Part shown: in pieces, positions 63,201 to 64,000 of the stretch
How the letters are laid out: every line of letters starts with the position of its first letter
Position numbering within the stretch: the stretch's first letter is position 1
DNA from: Lentzea tibetensis
Lineage (GTDB): Bacteria; Actinomycetota; Actinomycetes; Mycobacteriales; Pseudonocardiaceae
Assembly: GCF_007845675.1 (NCBI RefSeq)
Contig: NZ_VOBR01000012.1
Location: 124,001-188,000, forward strand
Direction of reading: 5' to 3'
Length of the DNA: 64,000 nucleotides
The notes under the pieces: generated by a model
Seen by the model: the letters and a program-made list of their open reading frames with translations, nothing else
Database searches by the model: none
What the model was told of the DNA's origin: nothing
Translations under genes and position numbers: made by a program

Positions 63201-63663
63201 CGATCAGCTCGTGGCGGTCGGCCGCGTCATCCGGATAGGTCGCCAGTCCCAGGCTGATCGACACCGACAACGGCGGATCTCCGGGGAACGGCTCGGCGCC
63301 GATGGCGTCCACCAGCCGTTGCGCGACCTGCGCCGCCTCCACCGCGGAAGTCTCCGGCAGCACCAGCACGAACTCGTCACCGCCGTAGCGCACCAGCACG
63401 TCGGTGTCGCGGGCCACCGTCCTCGCGCGCTCGACGATCAACCGCAGCACCGTGTCGCCGCGGGCGTGGCCGTACGCGTCGTTGACGGTCTTGAAGTGAT
63501 CGACGTCGAACACGAACACCGAGCAGCAGCCACCGGTACGCCGTGCCCGGACGATCGCCCCGTCCAGGCAGCCGTCCAGACCCCCACGCGCAAGCGCACC
63601 AGTAACCGCGTCGGTGAGCAGCGTGCGAAGCACACCGCGGTCGATACTGGGAGGGTTGGTCAC
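60259..63663 (-). CDS. GGDEF-STAND ATPase-TPR fusion protein
   Basis: The 1134-residue protein combines domains rarely joined. Residues of about 15-165 are a canonical diguanylate cyclase domain: FVFDVDHFKTVNDAYGHARG with metal Asp, GGDEF at 94-98 and an RxxD inhibitory site (RDTD, 85-88) five residues before it. Residues of about 190-400 look like a degenerate P-loop domain (AGERGAGHTR). From about 410 an NB-ARC/STAND module follows with Walker A (LTLTGAGGIGKTRLALAVA-like) and LELLLVLDNFEHVLSAG, a winged helix and about 400 residues of TPR helices. It should make c-di-GMP under control of an ATP- and ligand-dependent switch. No membrane segments and no HTH are seen. The start is GTG 63663. 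Confidence 0.88.
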   Translation of the reverse strand: MTNPPSIDRGVLRTLLTDAVTGALARGGLDGCLDGAIVRARRTGGCCSVFVFDVDHFKTVNDAYGHARGDTVLRLIVERARTVARDTDVLVRYGGDEFVLVLPETSAVEAAQVAQRLVDAIGAEPFPGDPPLSVSISLGLATYPDDAADRHELIELADRRNYLAKRRGRGRAVGDDLQAGGRRSSDRLLERDAAFAVARDFLVRLDARGRGALRVAGERGAGHTRFLAEVGKLAGMRGFAVLHVGTDAAERGVDQAERVLVIADTDADLAEVGRRVRRLAGRSGPRVVGLVQAVHDPVGPAPPVPLLDTVVLAPLSESALHVWLRSTLHGEPTRELVQWLARRSGGFIAQAERALTQLADLGHLEQGGNGDWGVSPVAVARADNARRRLPAAVSSLVGRARDTARVADLLADRRLVTLTGAGGIGKTRLALAVAGAVADEFADGAVFLSLAEATTTELVVSAAAAVLEVPEGADEPLADTVIRALSGLELLLVLDNFEHVLSAGSFVAALLAAAPGVRVLITSRQRLRLTGEQVYPVPPLLVPDLDRLPTRPEETAAALDASPALALFVSRATEAVYGLTFSPDDLRAAAEVCCRLDGLPLAIELTAANCDVLSPTRILAQLNERSELPATGPQDLPARQQTLRATIDWSFALLDAGDQELLTRLAVFAGGCPADAIAAVCVPSGATAGESISRLTDRLAGLVDRNLLGARNTADGVRYTMLETIRAYAGERLATAADEGLAQRHAAYFAAFAERADKGLAGPEGASWYARVSREYLNLRAAHIWAMAERDTLTAARIVLGVTRYWQKGWHIREGREWHRRLLAEAVDRPLPDGVRGWLMESAAFLAIKQDDQAAALSLGEKSLQLGRELGDLDLVAKALNVVGLVARQSGDIDRARACFGECVEIQESRGKRDTILAAASGNLSMIALFEGDLHTARKLLLRDIELDRLLGNLRSLLLTLVGLGDVCVDLGDAAAARPLLTEAVEIGRQIGDIGGEAYALHILGRLTRLDGDPVEAYRLYTTAIRQHHGFGDRFAVLYTLSSLTDLLSTVEPALAARMLGAVEVIRAQDSTPMTKHQAAVRDRTLLRIRAVLTDAEVEAAIAAGRVMDLDALVATALEVDPASCAQRRGPRTA

Positions 63664-63808
63664 GGCGCTCCGTTAGAGTTAGACGACCGTTCTCCGATGC
63701 TAGTTGCTGATGCCAGCCGACGTGGGACGACATCGTGTTCGGCACGTACCGTAACCGAAGCGAGCAATGGACACTACAGTCCCAACGGGAATCAAGTGTC
63801 AGCCGCCG

Positions 63809-64000
63809 TCAGCGATTGTCGCGATCATCGGCGATGTCGACCGTGGCGAAGCAGACCCGAGCGTCCTCGTTGTAGAGGCCGATCTTGCCTTGCAGGTAAG
63901 GACGTTCGCGGTCGACGAAGGTCGTGAGCAGCGCGCCGTCGACGTAGGCGCTGATGGCCGATCCGTCCTGCCGCACCTGATAGGTATGCCATTTCCCGAT
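63809..64000 (-). CDS. C-terminal 63 residues of a LamG/concanavalin-like protein, cut by window edge
   Basis: The visible end reads IGKWHTYQVRQDGSAISAYV, then VDGALLTTFVDRERPYLQG, KIGLYNEDARVCFATVDIAD, stop. The pattern of a beta-strand, an AYVDG turn and KIGLYNEDA is that of the last part of laminin-G/3-keto-disaccharide-hydrolase-like carbohydrate-binding sandwiches. Given the GH59 and GH92 genes nearby, the whole gene may encode another secreted carbohydrate-active protein. The rest lies outside the window. Confidence 0.65.
   Translation of the reverse strand: MGKWHTYQVRQDGSAISAYVDGALLTTFVDRERPYLQGKIGLYNEDARVCFATVDIADDRDNR

Overview
The window is very GC-rich throughout, with many GTG and a few TTG starts, dense operons with ATGA/GTGA stop-start overlaps, and gene families typical of filamentous actinomycetes (LmbU-type regulator, SPFH/NfeD pair, DrrAB-type exporter, type II polyketide synthase). 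I read it as chromosome of a Pseudonocardiales- or Streptomyces-like actinomycete. The genus cannot be fixed from the sequence. No rRNA, tRNA, CRISPR array, IS element or replication origin was seen.

Region 1 (1-17,114) is mixed. It opens with the start of a fused YcaO cyclodehydratase (azoline-forming RiPP chemistry), cut by the left edge. A divergent set follows: an alpha/beta-hydrolase-LuxR regulator, a carboxymuconolactone-decarboxylase/AhpD-like protein, an OsmC protein and three flavoprotein oxidoreductases, interrupted by an unusual local duplication at 5577-6010. Next come a secreted alginate-lyase-like protein, a secreted DUF4360 protein, a membrane protein of unknown function, an SRPBCC protein, a GNAT, a large FAD/NAD(P)-binding protein, an LLM flavin oxidoreductase and an NfeD-SPFH membrane pair.

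Region 2 (about 17,367-52,919) is a type II polyketide gene cluster for a glycosylated aromatic compound. The + strand operon 18,957-30,532 encodes P450, ferredoxin, a KSIII-like enzyme with Ser in place of Cys, an acyltransferase, a TcmI-type cyclase, KS-alpha, KS-beta, ACP, ketoreductase, aromatase/cyclase, FAD monooxygenase, an SDR and a secreted RCC1-type propeller. The part from cyclase to SDR has the order F-A-B-C-D-L-E-V known from angucycline clusters. A pseudo-receiver OmpR regulator follows. rmlA, an oxygenase resembling the AlpJ/JadG/GilOII ring-opening family and a glycosyltransferase lie next. A ten-gene minus-strand operon (47,642 to 36,967) holds the genes for a 2,3,6-trideoxy-3-amino-3-C-methyl-N,N-dimethyl hexose (vancosamine-like), a second glycosyltransferase, an FMN reductase, an FAD monooxygenase and a membrane O-acyltransferase. 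A large AAA/TPR regulator and a DrrAB exporter close the cluster. The most economical inference is an angucycline-derived, aminoglycosylated product, possibly with a non-acetate starter and an oxidatively rearranged B ring. The dTDP-glucose 4,6-dehydratase and O-methyltransferases are not in the window.

Region 3 (52,967-64,000) is again general chromosome: a small HTH/zinc-ribbon pair, an LmbU-family regulator, two divergent secreted glycosidases (GH92 and GH59 plus ricin-like lectin), an unusual GGDEF-STAND ATPase-TPR fusion protein, and the C-terminus of another protein cut by the right edge.
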